Counted from the first letter of the stretch, positions 50,150-60,379 are shown. The stretch is DNA of 64,000 nucleotides from Clostridiales bacterium (GCA_022786965.1 JALFXH010000107.1:1-64000), one strand, 5' to 3'. Translations and numbers: made by a program. The notes: generated by a model not told the origin, from the letters alone.

Positions 50150-50178
50150 TTGACCTAAGGCTGCTGCGGTGGTAAAAT
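50150..50178 (+). promoter_or_regulatory. Promoter of ilvE
   Basis: TTGACC (50150-50155), a 17-base spacer and TAAAAT (50173-50178). The transcript carries repeat family A before the ATG at 50338. Confidence 0.75.
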
Positions 50179-50190
50179 GGTGCAAAGCTT

Positions 50191-50305
50191 GGCTCCCCCT
50201 ATGGGGGAGCTGGCAAAATTCTTTGATTTTTGACTGCGGGGGCCGAATCCGGCAGCACCCCCACCGTCAGCCCGTTGGACTGCCACCTCCCCCAGAGGGG
50301 GAGGC
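50191..50305. repeat. Intergenic repeat family A-like, copy 5
   Basis: GGCTCCCCCTATGGGGGAGC and CCTCCCCCAGAGGGGGAGG outer arms; the inner part differs from the other copies. It forms the leader of the ilvE transcript. Confidence 0.7.
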
Positions 50306-50337
50306 AAGAAGATACTTAGATTTAAGAGGTGTTTCCC

Positions 50338-51348
50338 ATGGAAAAGAAAAATATCGACTGGAGCAGCCTTGGTTTCGGCTACGTCAAAACCGACAAGCGG
50401 TTCGTCTCCAACTATAAAAACGGTGCGTGGGATGAGGGTGTTCTGACCGACGACGCCACCATCACTATGAGCGAGTGCGCCTGCGTATTGCAGTACGCCC
50501 AGACCTGCTTCGAGGGCATGAAGGCTTACACCGCCGAGGACGGCCGCATCGTCTGCTTCCGCCCCGACCTGAACGCCGCCCGTATGGCGGAGTCTTGCCA
50601 GCGGCTGAAGATGCCCGTATACCCCGAAGACAAGTTTGTGGACGCGGTGGTGCAGACCGTCCGGGCCAATGCCGCCTGGGTGCCCCCCTTCGGCTCCGGC
50701 GCGACATTGTACATCCGCCCCTTCATGTTCGGCTATGACTCCATCATTGGTGTCAAGCCCGCTAATGAGTACCAGTTCCGTGTCTTCGCCACCCCCGTGG
50801 GCCCCTACTTCAAGGGCGGCGTGAAGCCCCTGACCGTCCGCATCTCCGATCTGGACCGGGCCGCGCCCCGAGGCACCGGTCACGTCAAGGCAGGTCTCAA
50901 CTACGCCATGAGCCTGTACAACATTGTGGACGCCCACGAGCAGGGCTATGACGAGAACGTGTATGTGGACTCCGCCACCCGCACCCACATTGAGGAAACC
51001 GGCGGCGCCAACATTATCTTCGTCAAGGGCAATACTCTGGTCACCCCCAAGTCCGACACCATCCTGCCCTCCATCACCCGCCGCTCTCTGGTGTACGTCG
51101 CCAAGGAGTACCTGGGCATGGAAGTGGAGGAGCGTCCCGTGGCCCTGACCGAGCTGGGCGACTTCACCGAGGCCGGCCTCTGCGGCACCGCCGCCGTGAT
51201 TTCCCCCTTGGGCACCATTGTGGACCACGATAAGGAGATTCACTACGCCGGCATGGGCCCCACCATCCAGAAGCTCTACGACACCCTCACCGGCATCCAG
51301 ATGGGCCGTATCGAGGCGCCCAAGGGCTGGATTCAGGTCATCGAGTAA
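50338..51348 (+). CDS. ilvE: branched-chain amino-acid aminotransferase
   Basis: 336 residues from the ATG at 50338 (MEKKNIDWSSLGFGYV); an in-frame ATG at 50329 precedes it. Fold-type IV PLP enzyme: YAQTCFEGMKAYTAEDG, PLP Lys in TGHVKAGLNYAMSL (about 180-195) and GGANIIFVKGN. It makes or degrades Leu, Ile and Val by transamination with glutamate. Own promoter and terminator, so it is separate from the leu/ilv operon. Confidence 0.93.
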   Translation: MEKKNIDWSSLGFGYVKTDKRFVSNYKNGAWDEGVLTDDATITMSECACVLQYAQTCFEGMKAYTAEDGRIVCFRPDLNAARMAESCQRLKMPVYPEDKFVDAVVQTVRANAAWVPPFGSGATLYIRPFMFGYDSIIGVKPANEYQFRVFATPVGPYFKGGVKPLTVRISDLDRAAPRGTGHVKAGLNYAMSLYNIVDAHEQGYDENVYVDSATRTHIEETGGANIIFVKGNTLVTPKSDTILPSITRRSLVYVAKEYLGMEVEERPVALTELGDFTEAGLCGTAAVISPLGTIVDHDKEIHYAGMGPTIQKLYDTLTGIQMGRIEAPKGWIQVIE

Positions 51349-51354
51349 TACCAT

Positions 51355-51387
51355 ACCGGGGACGCAAAATCGTCCCCGGTTTGCCTT
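51355..51387 (+). terminator. Terminator after ilvE
   Basis: ACCGGGGACG / CGTCCCCGGT arms with a 6-base loop, followed by TTGCCTTTCCCTTTT. Confidence 0.8.
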
Positions 51388-51446
51388 TCCCTTTTGATGC
51401 GAACCAAAGGTTGAAAAGAAGCGAAACCCCGGAAACAGGGAAGCTT

Positions 51447-51560
51447 GTCATCCTGAGCGAGCGCAGCGAGTCGAAGGATCTACCCACGTTCGTAACGCAG
51501 TACGGTCAAATCACCGGGAAGATCCTTCGACTACGCGCTTCGCGCTCCGCTCAGGATGAC
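51447..51560. repeat. Intergenic repeat family D, copy 2
   Basis: GTCATCCTGAGCGAGCGCAG, GTCGAAGGATCTACCC and the complementary closing arm (GATCCTTCGACTACGCGC ... CTCAGGATGAC). Same family as the copies at 27253 and 55110. Confidence 0.9.
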
Positions 51561-51670
51561 ATACGTTTCTGTTATCCCCGCGTTTACCGTATTGCAGTTC
51601 ATGATTCACATCAGAGGGGAAAGCAATTATCAAAAACGTTCGCCACCGAAAGACTTTTGCATTTCAGGGC

Positions 51671-51699
51671 TTGACACTTTCGTTTTCTCGTGTTATAAT
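51671..51699 (+). promoter_or_regulatory. Consensus promoter of the T-box/ilvA transcript
   Basis: TTGACA (51671-51676), a 17-base spacer and TATAAT (51694-51699), both at perfect consensus. Confidence 0.9.
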
Positions 51700-51705
51700 C
51701 CCCCA

Positions 51706-51992
51706 CACATAGAGATAACGCTTTGAAGAGGAAAAAGCAGTTTCCTTCCCTCCTCCAGAGAGCTGCCGGACGGTGCGAGGCAGCGGCGGGTGAAATTGTA
51801 TACTGGCCTCTGAGCGGCCTTGCTGAAAGAGTTTCAAGTAGGCAGGACGGAGTCCCGACCGATACAGCGGGAGACGGTTGTTGGACCGTCATGAGGTGGT
51901 CGCGTTTCGCGGCAAAAAGAGTGGTACCGCAAGGTTTTTATGTATGTAAAAACCCTGTCTCTTTAAGGATTGAAGAGGCAGGGTGTTTTTTT
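51706..51992 (+). ncRNA. T-box leader riboswitch controlling ilvA (and probably downstream genes)
   Basis: The leader has the expected stem I elements: AGAGAGCTGCCGG, a GGTGCGAGG loop and the 3' strand with CTCTGAGCGG. The T-box itself reads AGAGTGGTACCGCAAGG (51918-51934). A terminator with arms CCCTGTCTCTT (51953) and AAGAGGCAGGG, then TGTTTTTTT, ends just before ilvA. Uncharged tRNA binding should favour the antiterminator. The specifier codon cannot be fixed by eye; ATT (Ile) at 51795-51797 is one possibility. Confidence 0.9.
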
Positions 51993-52043
51993 AGCCTAAA
52001 ATCGCTCCAAAATCTTCAAAACCCGGAAAGGAAAGACAGAAAT

Positions 52044-53237
52044 ATGGTCACTATCGACAAGATTTTCCACGCCTCCGTTGTCCTGAAGGACATCATCCGC
52101 CCCACCCCCCTGGCCAAGGCCTACGGTATCGCCGAGGACTGCGAGCTTTATTTGAAGCCCGAGTGTCTGCAAAAAACCGGCTCCTTTAAGCTCCGGGGCT
52201 CCGGCTACAAGATCGCCATGCTGTCCGAGGAGGAAAAGGCTAAGGGCGTTATCGCCTGCTCCGCCGGCAACCACGCCCAGGGCGTGGCTCTCGCCGCCAG
52301 CAAGTGCGGCATCTCCTCTCTCATCTGCTTGCCGGACACCGCCCCCATCTCCAAGGTGGAGGCCACCAAGGGCTACGGCGCCCAGGTGTGTCTGGTGCCC
52401 GGGGTGTATGACGATGCCTACAACAGGGCGCTGGAGCTGAAAGAAGAGCGGGGCTACACCTTCGTCCACCCCTTTGACGACGAGTACGTCATTGCCGGTC
52501 AGGGCACCATTGGTCTGGAAATCATGAACGAAATGAGCGACGTGGACGCGGTAATCGTGCCCATCGGCGGCGGCGGACTGATCTCCGGCGTGGCCTGCGC
52601 CATCAAGTCCATTTCCCCCCACGTCAAGGTCTACGGCGTGCAGGCGGCGGGGGCTCCCAGCATGTTCAACGCCGTGAACCACGGCCACATGGAGGCCCTG
52701 ACCAGCGTCTCCACCATCGCCGACGGCATCGCCGTCAAGAAGCCCGGGGAAATCACCTATGAAATGGTGAAAAATTATGTGGATGACATCGCCCTCGTCA
52801 CCGAGGACGAAATCGCCGCCGCAATCCTCGCCCTGATTGAAAAGCAGAAGATGATTGCCGAGGGCGCGGGGGCGGTTTCCGTAGCTGCCGCTATGTTCCA
52901 CAAGTTCCCCATTGAGGGCAAGAAGGTGGTCAGCCTGATTTCCGGCGGCAACATCGATGTCACCAGCCTGTCCCGGGTTATCGACCGGGGCCTCATGAAG
53001 TCCGGCAGAACCACTAACCTGCTGATCGAATTGGTGGACAAGCCCGGTCAGCTGATGGACGTTTCCCGGATCATCGCCCAGTGCGGCGGCAACGTCATCG
53101 CGGTTCACCACGAGCGCAACGGCGAAACCGAGTCCATCAACGGCTGCTACCTGCGGCTGACCCTGGAAACCCGGAACTACGACCACGTTCAGCAGATCAC
53201 CCAGGCGCTGAAAGACGCAGGGTTTAAGATAGTATAA
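52044..53237 (+). CDS. ilvA: threonine ammonia-lyase
   Basis: 397 residues from the ATG at 52044 (MVTIDKIFHASVVLKDI). The PLP Lys is in KTGSFKLRGSGYKIA (about 51) and SAGNHAQGVAL follows. A C-terminal ACT-like region (LLIELVDKPGQLMDVSRII, about 325-345) could bind an effector. Converts Thr to 2-oxobutanoate for isoleucine synthesis. Shorter than E. coli IlvA (514), with one ACT instead of two. The T-box controls it. Confidence 0.92.
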   Translation: MVTIDKIFHASVVLKDIIRPTPLAKAYGIAEDCELYLKPECLQKTGSFKLRGSGYKIAMLSEEEKAKGVIACSAGNHAQGVALAASKCGISSLICLPDTAPISKVEATKGYGAQVCLVPGVYDDAYNRALELKEERGYTFVHPFDDEYVIAGQGTIGLEIMNEMSDVDAVIVPIGGGGLISGVACAIKSISPHVKVYGVQAAGAPSMFNAVNHGHMEALTSVSTIADGIAVKKPGEITYEMVKNYVDDIALVTEDEIAAAILALIEKQKMIAEGAGAVSVAAAMFHKFPIEGKKVVSLISGGNIDVTSLSRVIDRGLMKSGRTTNLLIELVDKPGQLMDVSRIIAQCGGNVIAVHHERNGETESINGCYLRLTLETRNYDHVQQITQALKDAGFKIV

Positions 53238-53278
53238 AATATCAGCTTTTCCGTGATACCCAGCGCGGCAGCAGTACG

Positions 53279-53393
53279 AGTTGACAGTGAACAGTGGACA
53301 GTTGACAGTTAAGGTGTCCCTGCGGGACAATTTTAATTCATATCCCGAAGGGATATTCCATCACTGTCCACTGTCAACTATCAACTGTCAACT
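53279..53393. repeat. Intergenic repeat family B, full copy 2
   Basis: AGTTGACAGTGAACAGTGGA and its complement at the far end, with a TCCCGAAGGGA centre. Between ilvA and leuA. No terminator is evident, so read-through is possible. Confidence 0.85.
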
Positions 53394-53434
53394 TTCGAAA
53401 CGGGAAAGCGTTACAAAAAAGGAGAAAAACGCAT

Positions 53435-55099
53435 ATGGATACCAGCAAATACGCAATCGGCTACTACCCCGCCCCGGGAAGCCACTACAAGTGGGTTATG
53501 AAGGATCACATCGAAAAAGCCCCCCAGTGGTGCAGCGTTGACCTACGGGACGGCAATCAGAGCCTGGTGATCCCCATGAGCCTGGAAGAGAAGCTGGAAT
53601 TCTACCATATGCTGCTTCGTATCGGCTTCAAGGAAATCGAGGTTGGCTTCCCCGCCGCCTCGGAAACAGAATACGAGTTCCTGCGCACCCTCATTGAGAA
53701 CAACATGATTCCCAAGGATGTGTCCGTGCAGGTGCTGACCCAGTGCCGGGAGCACATCATCCGCAAAACCTTCGACGCCTGCAAGGGCGCGCCCAACGCC
53801 ATCATCCACTTCTACAATTCCGTGTCCGTTGCCCAGCGGGAGCAGGTCTTCCGCAAGAGCAAGGAGGAAATCAAGCAGATCGCCGTGGAGGGTGCGAAGC
53901 TTGTCAAGAAGTTAGCCGCGGAATATGAGGGAAACTTCCGGTTTGAATACTCCCCGGAAAGCTTCACTGGCACGGAGCCGGAGTACGCTTTGGAGGTCTG
54001 CAACGCGGTGCTGGACGTATTGGAGCCCGGCCCGGACAACAACGTGATCATCAACCTCCCCGTAACCGTGGAAATGAGTATGCCCCATATCTACGCCAGT
54101 CAGGTGGAGTACATCAGCGAAAACCTCAAATACCGGCAGTATGTGACCCTGTCCCTGCACCCCCACAACGACCGGGGCACCGGCGTGGCGGATACGGAGC
54201 TGGCATTGCTTGCCGGCGCTGACCGGGTGGAGGGCACCCTGTTTGGCAACGGCGAGCGCACCGGCAACGTGGACATCATCACCCTGGCCATGAACATGTA
54301 CTCCCACGGCGTTGACCCCATGCTTGACTTCTCCGATATGCCCGCCATCTGCAAGACCTATGAGGACTGCACGAGAATGCACGTCTACGAGCGCAGCCCC
54401 TACGCGGGGGCCCTGGTCTTCGCCGCCTTCTCCGGCTCCCATCAGGACGCCATCGCCAAGGGTATGGCTTGGCGGAAGGAAAAGAACCTCCACCAGTGGA
54501 CGGTACCCTACCTGCCAGTGGACCCCCGGGACATCAGCAGAACTTACGATGCCGACGTCATCCGGGTCAACTCCCAGTCCGGCAAGGGCGGCATCGGCTA
54601 CCTGCTGGAGCAGGCCTACGGCTACATTCTGCCGCCTAAGATGCGGGAGCACCTGAGCTACCAGTGCAAGGCCGTGTCCGACCACGACCACCGGGAGCTG
54701 AAAGCGGAGGACGTTCTCGCCATCTTCATGGACTGCTATCTCAACGTCCGCAGCCCGCTGGCCATCTCCGGCCTGCACTTTACCCAGAACGATTCCGGCG
54801 TGGAAGCCATCGTCACCTTCCTGCGCCACGGACGGGAGACCACCGTCCAGTCTCACGGCAACGGCTCTCTGGACGCGGTGAGCAACGCCCTGAAAGCCTA
54901 TACCGGCATGACCTACACCCTGAAGGTCTACACCGAGCACTCCGTGCAGGAGCGCAGCTCCGGCTCCACCGCCGCGGCCTACATCGGCCTGGAAAGCGCA
55001 GACGGAACCATGTTCTGGGGCGCGGGCACCGACACCGACATCATCAAGGCCAGCGCCAGCGCGCTGATCGGTGCCTTCAACAACATGTCAAACAAGTAA
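53435..55099 (+). CDS. leuA: 2-isopropylmalate synthase
   Basis: 554 residues. Catalytic barrel with CSVDLRDGNQSLVIPM (metal Asp at about 36), HPHNDRGTGVADTELA, GNGERTGNVDI. A C-terminal LeuA regulatory domain (about 425-554) follows with TVQSHGNGSLDAVSNAL. The length and N terminus fit the LeuA type 2 (actinobacterial/clostridial) form. First committed step of leucine synthesis, usually Leu-sensitive. AAAAGGAG is 10 bases upstream. Confidence 0.94.
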   Translation: MDTSKYAIGYYPAPGSHYKWVMKDHIEKAPQWCSVDLRDGNQSLVIPMSLEEKLEFYHMLLRIGFKEIEVGFPAASETEYEFLRTLIENNMIPKDVSVQVLTQCREHIIRKTFDACKGAPNAIIHFYNSVSVAQREQVFRKSKEEIKQIAVEGAKLVKKLAAEYEGNFRFEYSPESFTGTEPEYALEVCNAVLDVLEPGPDNNVIINLPVTVEMSMPHIYASQVEYISENLKYRQYVTLSLHPHNDRGTGVADTELALLAGADRVEGTLFGNGERTGNVDIITLAMNMYSHGVDPMLDFSDMPAICKTYEDCTRMHVYERSPYAGALVFAAFSGSHQDAIAKGMAWRKEKNLHQWTVPYLPVDPRDISRTYDADVIRVNSQSGKGGIGYLLEQAYGYILPPKMREHLSYQCKAVSDHDHRELKAEDVLAIFMDCYLNVRSPLAISGLHFTQNDSGVEAIVTFLRHGRETTVQSHGNGSLDAVSNALKAYTGMTYTLKVYTEHSVQERSSGSTAAAYIGLESADGTMFWGAGTDTDIIKASASALIGAFNNMSNK

Positions 55100-55109
55100 T
55101 AGAACGATT

Positions 55110-55211
55110 GTCATCCTGAGCGAAGCGCGGAGCGCGCAGTCGAAGGATCTTCCTTGTCCGACAAATGGAGCTGTGTAGATTCTTCGATTCGCTTCGCTCA
55201 CTCAGAATGAC
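55110..55211. repeat. Intergenic repeat family D, copy 3
   Basis: GTCATCCTGAGCGAAGCGC, GTCGAAGGATCTT and the complementary end CTCACTCAGAATGAC. Between leuA and leuC. Confidence 0.88.
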
Positions 55212-55232
55212 AAGGAAATGGGAGGAATCACA

Positions 55233-56492
55233 ATGGGCATGACATTAACGCAGAAAATTCTCGCCGCCCACGCGGGGCTTGACCATGTCAATCCCGGTCA
55301 GCTGATCCGGGCCAAGCTGGATATCGTGCTGGGCAACGACATCACCACCCCCGTGGCCATCAACGAGTTTACAAAAAACGGTTTCAATTCCGTATTTGAC
55401 AAGGATAAAATCGCCATCGTGCTGGACCACTTCGTCCCCAATAAGGACATCAAGGCCGCTCAGCAGAGTAAGCAGTGCCGGGAATTTGCCTGCGCTCACT
55501 GCGTCAGCCATTTCTATGACGTGGGCAAAATGGGTATCGAGCACGCACTGCTTCCCGAGCAGGGCGTGGTCACCGCCGGTGACTGCATCATCGGCGCGGA
55601 CAGCCACACCTGCACCTACGGCGCCCTGGGAGCCTTCTCCACCGGCGTCGGCTCCACCGACATGGCCGCAGGCATGGCCACCGGCGAAGCCTGGTTCAAG
55701 GTTCCCGCCGCCATTCAGTTCCGCCTGACAGGCAAGCTGCCCGCCAATTGCAGCGGCAAGGACGTAATCTTAACCATCATCGGCAAAATCGGCGTAGACG
55801 GCGCGCTGTACAAGTCCATGGAGTTCACAGGCCCCGGTGTCGCTTCCCTTTCCATGGATGACCGGCTGTGCATCTGCAACATGGCCATCGAAGCCGGTGC
55901 TAAAAACGGCATCTTCCCCGTGGACGATGTGACCCTTTCCTATCTGGAGGGCCGCAGCGAGCGGGTGCCCAAGGTTTATGAAGCCGACCCGGATGCCGTT
56001 TACGAGCAGACCATAGAAATCGACCTTTCTTCTATCGTTCCCACCGTGGCCTGCCCCCACCTGCCGGAGAACACCCATCCCGCCGCCGAGCTGGGCGATA
56101 TTAAAATCGACCAGGTGGTCATCGGCAGCTGCACCAACGGGCGGATGGAGGACATGGAAGCCGCTTACAACACCCTCAACGGCAAGACTGTTGCCCCCGG
56201 CGTGCGGTGCATCATCATCCCCGCCACCATGCAGATTTACAAGGAATGTGTCCAGCGGGGTTACATTACCGCCTTCATCGATGCCGGCGCGGTGGTCTCC
56301 ACCCCCACCTGCGGCCCCTGCCTCGGCGGCTACATGGGCATTCTCGCTCAGGGCGAACGCTGCATCGCCACCACCAACCGCAACTTTGTGGGCCGCATGG
56401 GCCATGTGGACAGTGAGGTCTACCTCGCCAGCCCCGCCACCGCCGCCGCTTCCGCCCTCACGGGCTACATCACATATCCCAAGGAGGTCTAA
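55233..56492 (+). CDS. leuC: 3-isopropylmalate dehydratase large subunit
   Basis: 419 residues from the ATG at 55233 ([19 protein letters not shown]), GGGAGG 7 bases upstream; an ATG at 55218 overlaps that site. Aconitase-like 4Fe-4S protein: cysteine ligands in IGSCTNGR (about 299) and PTCGPCLGG (about 358-362). The [15 protein letters not shown] segment is characteristic. Works with LeuD on 2- and 3-isopropylmalate. Confidence 0.95.
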   Translation: MGMTLTQKILAAHAGLDHVNPGQLIRAKLDIVLGNDITTPVAINEFTKNGFNSVFDKDKIAIVLDHFVPNKDIKAAQQSKQCREFACAHCVSHFYDVGKMGIEHALLPEQGVVTAGDCIIGADSHTCTYGALGAFSTGVGSTDMAAGMATGEAWFKVPAAIQFRLTGKLPANCSGKDVILTIIGKIGVDGALYKSMEFTGPGVASLSMDDRLCICNMAIEAGAKNGIFPVDDVTLSYLEGRSERVPKVYEADPDAVYEQTIEIDLSSIVPTVACPHLPENTHPAAELGDIKIDQVVIGSCTNGRMEDMEAAYNTLNGKTVAPGVRCIIIPATMQIYKECVQRGYITAFIDAGAVVSTPTCGPCLGGYMGILAQGERCIATTNRNFVGRMGHVDSEVYLASPATAAASALTGYITYPKEV

Positions 56493-56495
56493 AGC

Positions 56496-56981
56496 ATGAA
56501 TACCAAGGGAACCGTTTTCAAATACCCCGACAACGTGGACACGGATGTGATCATCCCCGCCCGGTACTTAAATACTCCCAACGCCCAGGAGCTGGCAAAG
56601 CACTGCATGGAGGACATTGACGCAGATTATGTTAACCGCGTCTCCCCCGGTGACGTGATGGTGGCTGGCTGGAACTTCGGCTGCGGCTCCTCCCGGGAGC
56701 ACGCACCCTTAGTCATCAAGACCTGCGGCACCGGCTGCGTCATCGCCAAGTCCTTCGCCCGGATTTTCTACCGCAACGCCATCAACATCGGCCTGCCCAT
56801 CTTGGAATGTGAAGCTGCCGCCGAAGAAATTCAGGCGGGAGATGAAGTCAGCGTGGATTTTGACACCGGCGTCATCACCGATCACACCACGCAGAAAACC
56901 TATCAGGCCGAGCCCTTCCCGGAATTTATCCAAAATATCATAAAAAAGGGCGGACTGCTTGCATCCTTGAAGGAGATGTGA
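56496..56981 (+). CDS. leuD: 3-isopropylmalate dehydratase small subunit
   Basis: 161 residues. The swivel domain motif [11 protein letters not shown] (about 56-66) and [12 protein letters not shown] at the start are typical. It is 3 bases after leuC and forms the active heterodimer with it. The usual length for the short archaeal/clostridial type. Confidence 0.95.
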   Translation: MNTKGTVFKYPDNVDTDVIIPARYLNTPNAQELAKHCMEDIDADYVNRVSPGDVMVAGWNFGCGSSREHAPLVIKTCGTGCVIAKSFARIFYRNAINIGLPILECEAAAEEIQAGDEVSVDFDTGVITDHTTQKTYQAEPFPEFIQNIIKKGGLLASLKEM

Positions 56982-56985
56982 TAAT

Positions 56986-58074
56986 ATGACAAGAAATATC
57001 GCGCTCATTCGAGGAGACGGCATCGGCCCGGAAATCGTGGAGCAGGCCAAGCTGGTTCTGGACAAAATTGCGGAAGCTTACGGCCACGAATTTAACTATA
57101 CAGATGTAGACATGGGTGGTAACGCCATCGACAAGTGGGGCGACCCTCTCCCCCAGGAAATGCTCGACAAATGTCTGGCTTCCGACTCCGTGCTGTTGGG
57201 CGCGGTAGGCGGCCCCAAATGGAACGGCGTCCCCGGCCCCATGCGGCCCGAGAAGGGCCTGTTGCGGCTTCGCGCCGGCATGGGGGTCTACAGCAACAAC
57301 CGCCCCGCCAAGATCTGGCCCCAGCTGGCTTCCGCGTCCCCTCTCAAGCAGGAAATCGTAGACAAGGGCATTGACTTTATTATTGTAAGAGAACTGATCG
57401 GCGGCATTTATTTCGGCAAGCACGAAACCGTCACCGAAAACGGCGAGCCCGTGGCAATCGACGAGCTTCGCTACGCCGAAAGCGAAATCCGCCGCCTCGG
57501 CCGCATCGGCTTTGAGACCGCCCGCAAGCGGAATAAAAAGCTGTGCAGCGTAGAAAAGAGTAACGTCTTGGATTCCTCCCGGCTGTGGAAGAAAGTCATG
57601 CACGAATTGGCCGAGGAATACCCCGACGTTACCCTTTCCGATATGCTGGTAGACAACTGTGCCATGCAGATTGTGAAAGACCCCAGCCAGTTTGACGTGA
57701 TTGTCACGGAGAATATGTTCGGCGACATTCTCTCCGACGAGGCCTCCATGATTACCGGCTCCATCGGCATGATTCCCTCCTCCTCTCTTGGCGACGGCAC
57801 CCGGGGCCTGTATGAGCCCATCCACGGCTCCGCCCCCGACATCGCGGGTAAGGACATTGCCAACCCCATCGGCACCATTCTGGCTGCCGCCATGATGCTG
57901 CGCTTCTCCTTCGATATGGCAGAAGAAGCAGACTGCATCGAATCCGCCGTCTCCAAGGTATTGGCGGACGGCTACCGCACCGGCGACATTCTTCCCTCCG
58001 CCCCCCACCAGTGCAAACTGGTGGGCTGCCGGGAAATGGGAAGATTGATTATAGAGAATTTGAAGAAAGGATGA
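56986..58074 (+). CDS. leuB: 3-isopropylmalate dehydrogenase
   Basis: 362 residues. Isocitrate/isopropylmalate dehydrogenase fold: IRGDGIGPEIVEQAK, substrate Arg residues in LRLRAGMGVYSNNRPAK, VRELIGGIYFGKHE and metal-site NMFGDILSDEASMITGSIG. Oxidises and decarboxylates 3-isopropylmalate using NAD+. Ribosome site AAGGAG upstream; gap of 4 bases after leuD. Confidence 0.95.
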   Translation: MTRNIALIRGDGIGPEIVEQAKLVLDKIAEAYGHEFNYTDVDMGGNAIDKWGDPLPQEMLDKCLASDSVLLGAVGGPKWNGVPGPMRPEKGLLRLRAGMGVYSNNRPAKIWPQLASASPLKQEIVDKGIDFIIVRELIGGIYFGKHETVTENGEPVAIDELRYAESEIRRLGRIGFETARKRNKKLCSVEKSNVLDSSRLWKKVMHELAEEYPDVTLSDMLVDNCAMQIVKDPSQFDVIVTENMFGDILSDEASMITGSIGMIPSSSLGDGTRGLYEPIHGSAPDIAGKDIANPIGTILAAAMMLRFSFDMAEEADCIESAVSKVLADGYRTGDILPSAPHQCKLVGCREMGRLIIENLKKG

Positions 58075-58078
58075 TACT

Positions 58079-59749
58079 ATGCTTCTTTCCGGCTCCGATA
58101 TCCTCGTTCGCACCCTGATCGAGCAGGGCGTGGATGTGGTCTTTGGCTATCCCGGCGGGCAGGTCATCAACATTTATGACTCCCTGTACAAGTATCAGGA
58201 CGAACTGCGCCATGTATTGACCGCCCATGAGCAGGGCGCGTCCCACGCCGCCGACGGCTACGCCCGTGCCACCGGCAAGGTGGGTGTGGTCATCGCCACC
58301 TCCGGCCCCGGCGCAACCAACCTGGTCACCGGCATTGCCACGGCGTATCTGGACTCTGTGCCCATGGTTGCCATCACCGGCAACGTGCCCAACTCCACCA
58401 TCGGCACCGACGGTTTTCAGGAAATCGATATCACCGGCGTGACCCTGCCCATCACCAAGCACAATTACTTTGTGGGCAGCGTGGACAAGCTGGCTGACAC
58501 CATCCGGGAAGCTTTCCGGCTTGCCAAGTCCGGCCGTCCCGGCCCCGTGCTCATCGACATCCCCAAGGATGTGCAGATTGCCAAATTCGACTACGAACCC
58601 GCCCAGCCGGTTAGCGCCGACGAGACCTTCCCCGCCAAGGATATCCGCATCCAGCAGGCGGCCCAGACCATCAACGCGGCAAAGAAGCCCTTCATCTACT
58701 TTGGCGGCGGTCTCATCACCAGCGAAGCCCAGGATGAGCTGCTGCAAATGGCGGAGCTGATTGACGCCCCCATCGGCTGCTCCTTAATGGGCGTCTCCGG
58801 GGTTCCCACCGACTATCCCCGCTTTTTGGGTATGCAGGGTATGCACGGCCACTACGCCTGCTCCACCGCCATGCACCACGCCGACTGTATCATCGCCCTT
58901 GGCTGCCGGTTCAACGACCGGGTCACCGGCAACCGTTCCAAGTTCGCCGTGGGCACCAAAATTGTCCATATCGACATTGACGGCGCGGAGCTGGGCAAGA
59001 CCGTCTCCCCCGCCCACGGTCTCCGGGGCGATGTGAAGAAGACCCTGCAAAAGCTGCTGCCCCTGCTCAATAAGACCGAGCATCCCGAATGGCAGGCCGA
59101 GATTGACCAGCTGATTGTTGAGGAACAGGCAGGCCTGGACAACCGGGAAGGCATGACCCCCCGCAACGTCATCACCACTCTGAACCGTTACTTAAACGAG
59201 AACACACCCGTTGCCACCGATGTTGGCCAGCACCAGATGTGGGCCGCCCAGTACCTGAACCTGAAAAACAACCGCCGGTTCCTCTCCAGCGGCGGCCTGG
59301 GCACCATGGGCTTCGGCATGGGTGCCGCCATCGGCGCGGCCATGGGCACCGGGGAGCGCACCGTGCTGGTCACCGGCGACGGCAGCTTCGGCATGAACCT
59401 GAACGAGCTGGCAACGGCAGTTGCCAACAAGGTTCCGCTGGTGATTCTCCTTCTCAACAACAACGTGCTGGGCATGGTTCGCCAGTGGCAGACGCTCTTC
59501 TTTGACAAGCACTATTCCAACACCATGCTGGATGCCCGCCAGACCGACTTTGTGAAGCTGGCCCAGGCCTTTGGCGCGCAGGCCAGCCGTGCATTAACCC
59601 TTGCGGAACTGGAAACCTCCCTGACGGAAGCCTTCGCCTGCGACGGCCCCTACCTCATCGACTGCGCCATCGACAAGGACGAATTCGTGCTGCCCATGCT
59701 GCCCCCCGGCGGTTCCATGGACGATATCATTACAAGGATCGGTGACTGA
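58079..59749 (+). CDS. ilvB: acetolactate synthase, catalytic subunit
   Basis: 556 residues. ThDP enzyme: the conserved Glu in LTAHEQGASHAADGYARA (about 47), FAD-binding middle domain, GDGSFGMNLNELATA with NNVLGMVRQWQ (ThDP-Mg site, about 438-470). Condenses pyruvate or pyruvate with 2-oxobutanoate for Val/Leu and Ile. Overlaps slightly the ilvN reading region. Confidence 0.95.
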   Translation: MLLSGSDILVRTLIEQGVDVVFGYPGGQVINIYDSLYKYQDELRHVLTAHEQGASHAADGYARATGKVGVVIATSGPGATNLVTGIATAYLDSVPMVAITGNVPNSTIGTDGFQEIDITGVTLPITKHNYFVGSVDKLADTIREAFRLAKSGRPGPVLIDIPKDVQIAKFDYEPAQPVSADETFPAKDIRIQQAAQTINAAKKPFIYFGGGLITSEAQDELLQMAELIDAPIGCSLMGVSGVPTDYPRFLGMQGMHGHYACSTAMHHADCIIALGCRFNDRVTGNRSKFAVGTKIVHIDIDGAELGKTVSPAHGLRGDVKKTLQKLLPLLNKTEHPEWQAEIDQLIVEEQAGLDNREGMTPRNVITTLNRYLNENTPVATDVGQHQMWAAQYLNLKNNRRFLSSGGLGTMGFGMGAAIGAAMGTGERTVLVTGDGSFGMNLNELATAVANKVPLVILLLNNNVLGMVRQWQTLFFDKHYSNTMLDARQTDFVKLAQAFGAQASRALTLAELETSLTEAFACDGPYLIDCAIDKDEFVLPMLPPGGSMDDIITRIGD

Positions 59750-59750
59750 C

Positions 59751-60257
59751 ATGAAGAAATTTACTGTAGCCATTCTGGTCAACAATCAGTTCGGCGTTCT
59801 GAACCGGGTCACCAGTATGTTCCGCCGCCGCCAGTTCAACATCACCTCCCTCACCGTGTCCGAGACGGAATCCGAGGAATTCTCCCGGATTACCGTCCAG
59901 TCCGAGGGCGATGAAATCAAGAAGGAACAGCTCATCAACCAGCTCTACAAGCTCCCCGACGTGGTTTCCATCGCAGAACTGGACAATCTGGACACCGTGA
60001 ACCGGGAGCTGCTGCTCATTAAGGTCCGGAATGATCCCAATGTTCGCGGCGAAATCAGCGCCGCCAGCGATGCCTACGAGGGCAAGATCGTGGACTTCAC
60101 CAAGGACTCCATCATCATCCAGATGATCGGCGACAGCCGGAAAATTGACAATTTCGTATCCTTAATGAAGGAATACGACATTCTGGAAATCTGCCGCACC
60201 GGCGTGGTCAGCCTGCAAAGAGGCGCCACTACCATCCGCCGGGTCACCAATTTATGA
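59751..60257 (+). CDS. ilvN: acetolactate synthase, regulatory subunit
   Basis: 168 residues from the ATG at 59751 (MKKFTVAILVNNQFGVLNRV). An in-frame GTG at 59742 is nearer the AAGGA site and is the alternative start. N-terminal ACT domain with NNQFGVLNRVTSMFRRRQFN, mediating valine feedback. The C-terminal domain contains RNDPNVRGEI. The ORF's stop TGA is shared with the start of repeat family B. Confidence 0.93.
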   Translation: MKKFTVAILVNNQFGVLNRVTSMFRRRQFNITSLTVSETESEEFSRITVQSEGDEIKKEQLINQLYKLPDVVSIAELDNLDTVNRELLLIKVRNDPNVRGEISAASDAYEGKIVDFTKDSIIIQMIGDSRKIDNFVSLMKEYDILEICRTGVVSLQRGATTIRRVTNL

Positions 60258-60360
60258 GTTGACAGTGAACAGTGGACAGTTGACAGTTAAGGAGCCGCTT
60301 TGCGGCAAATTCAAATCGTCCCGAAGGGACACCGAAACTCTCAACTATCAACTGTCAACT
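60257..60360. repeat. Intergenic repeat family B, full copy 3
   Basis: AGTTGACAGTGAACAGTGGA, a TCCCGAAGGGA-containing centre and complementary right arm. It begins at the ilvN stop codon and precedes the ilvC ribosome site. Confidence 0.85.
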
Positions 60361-60379
60361 CAAGTTTCAAATGGCTTAA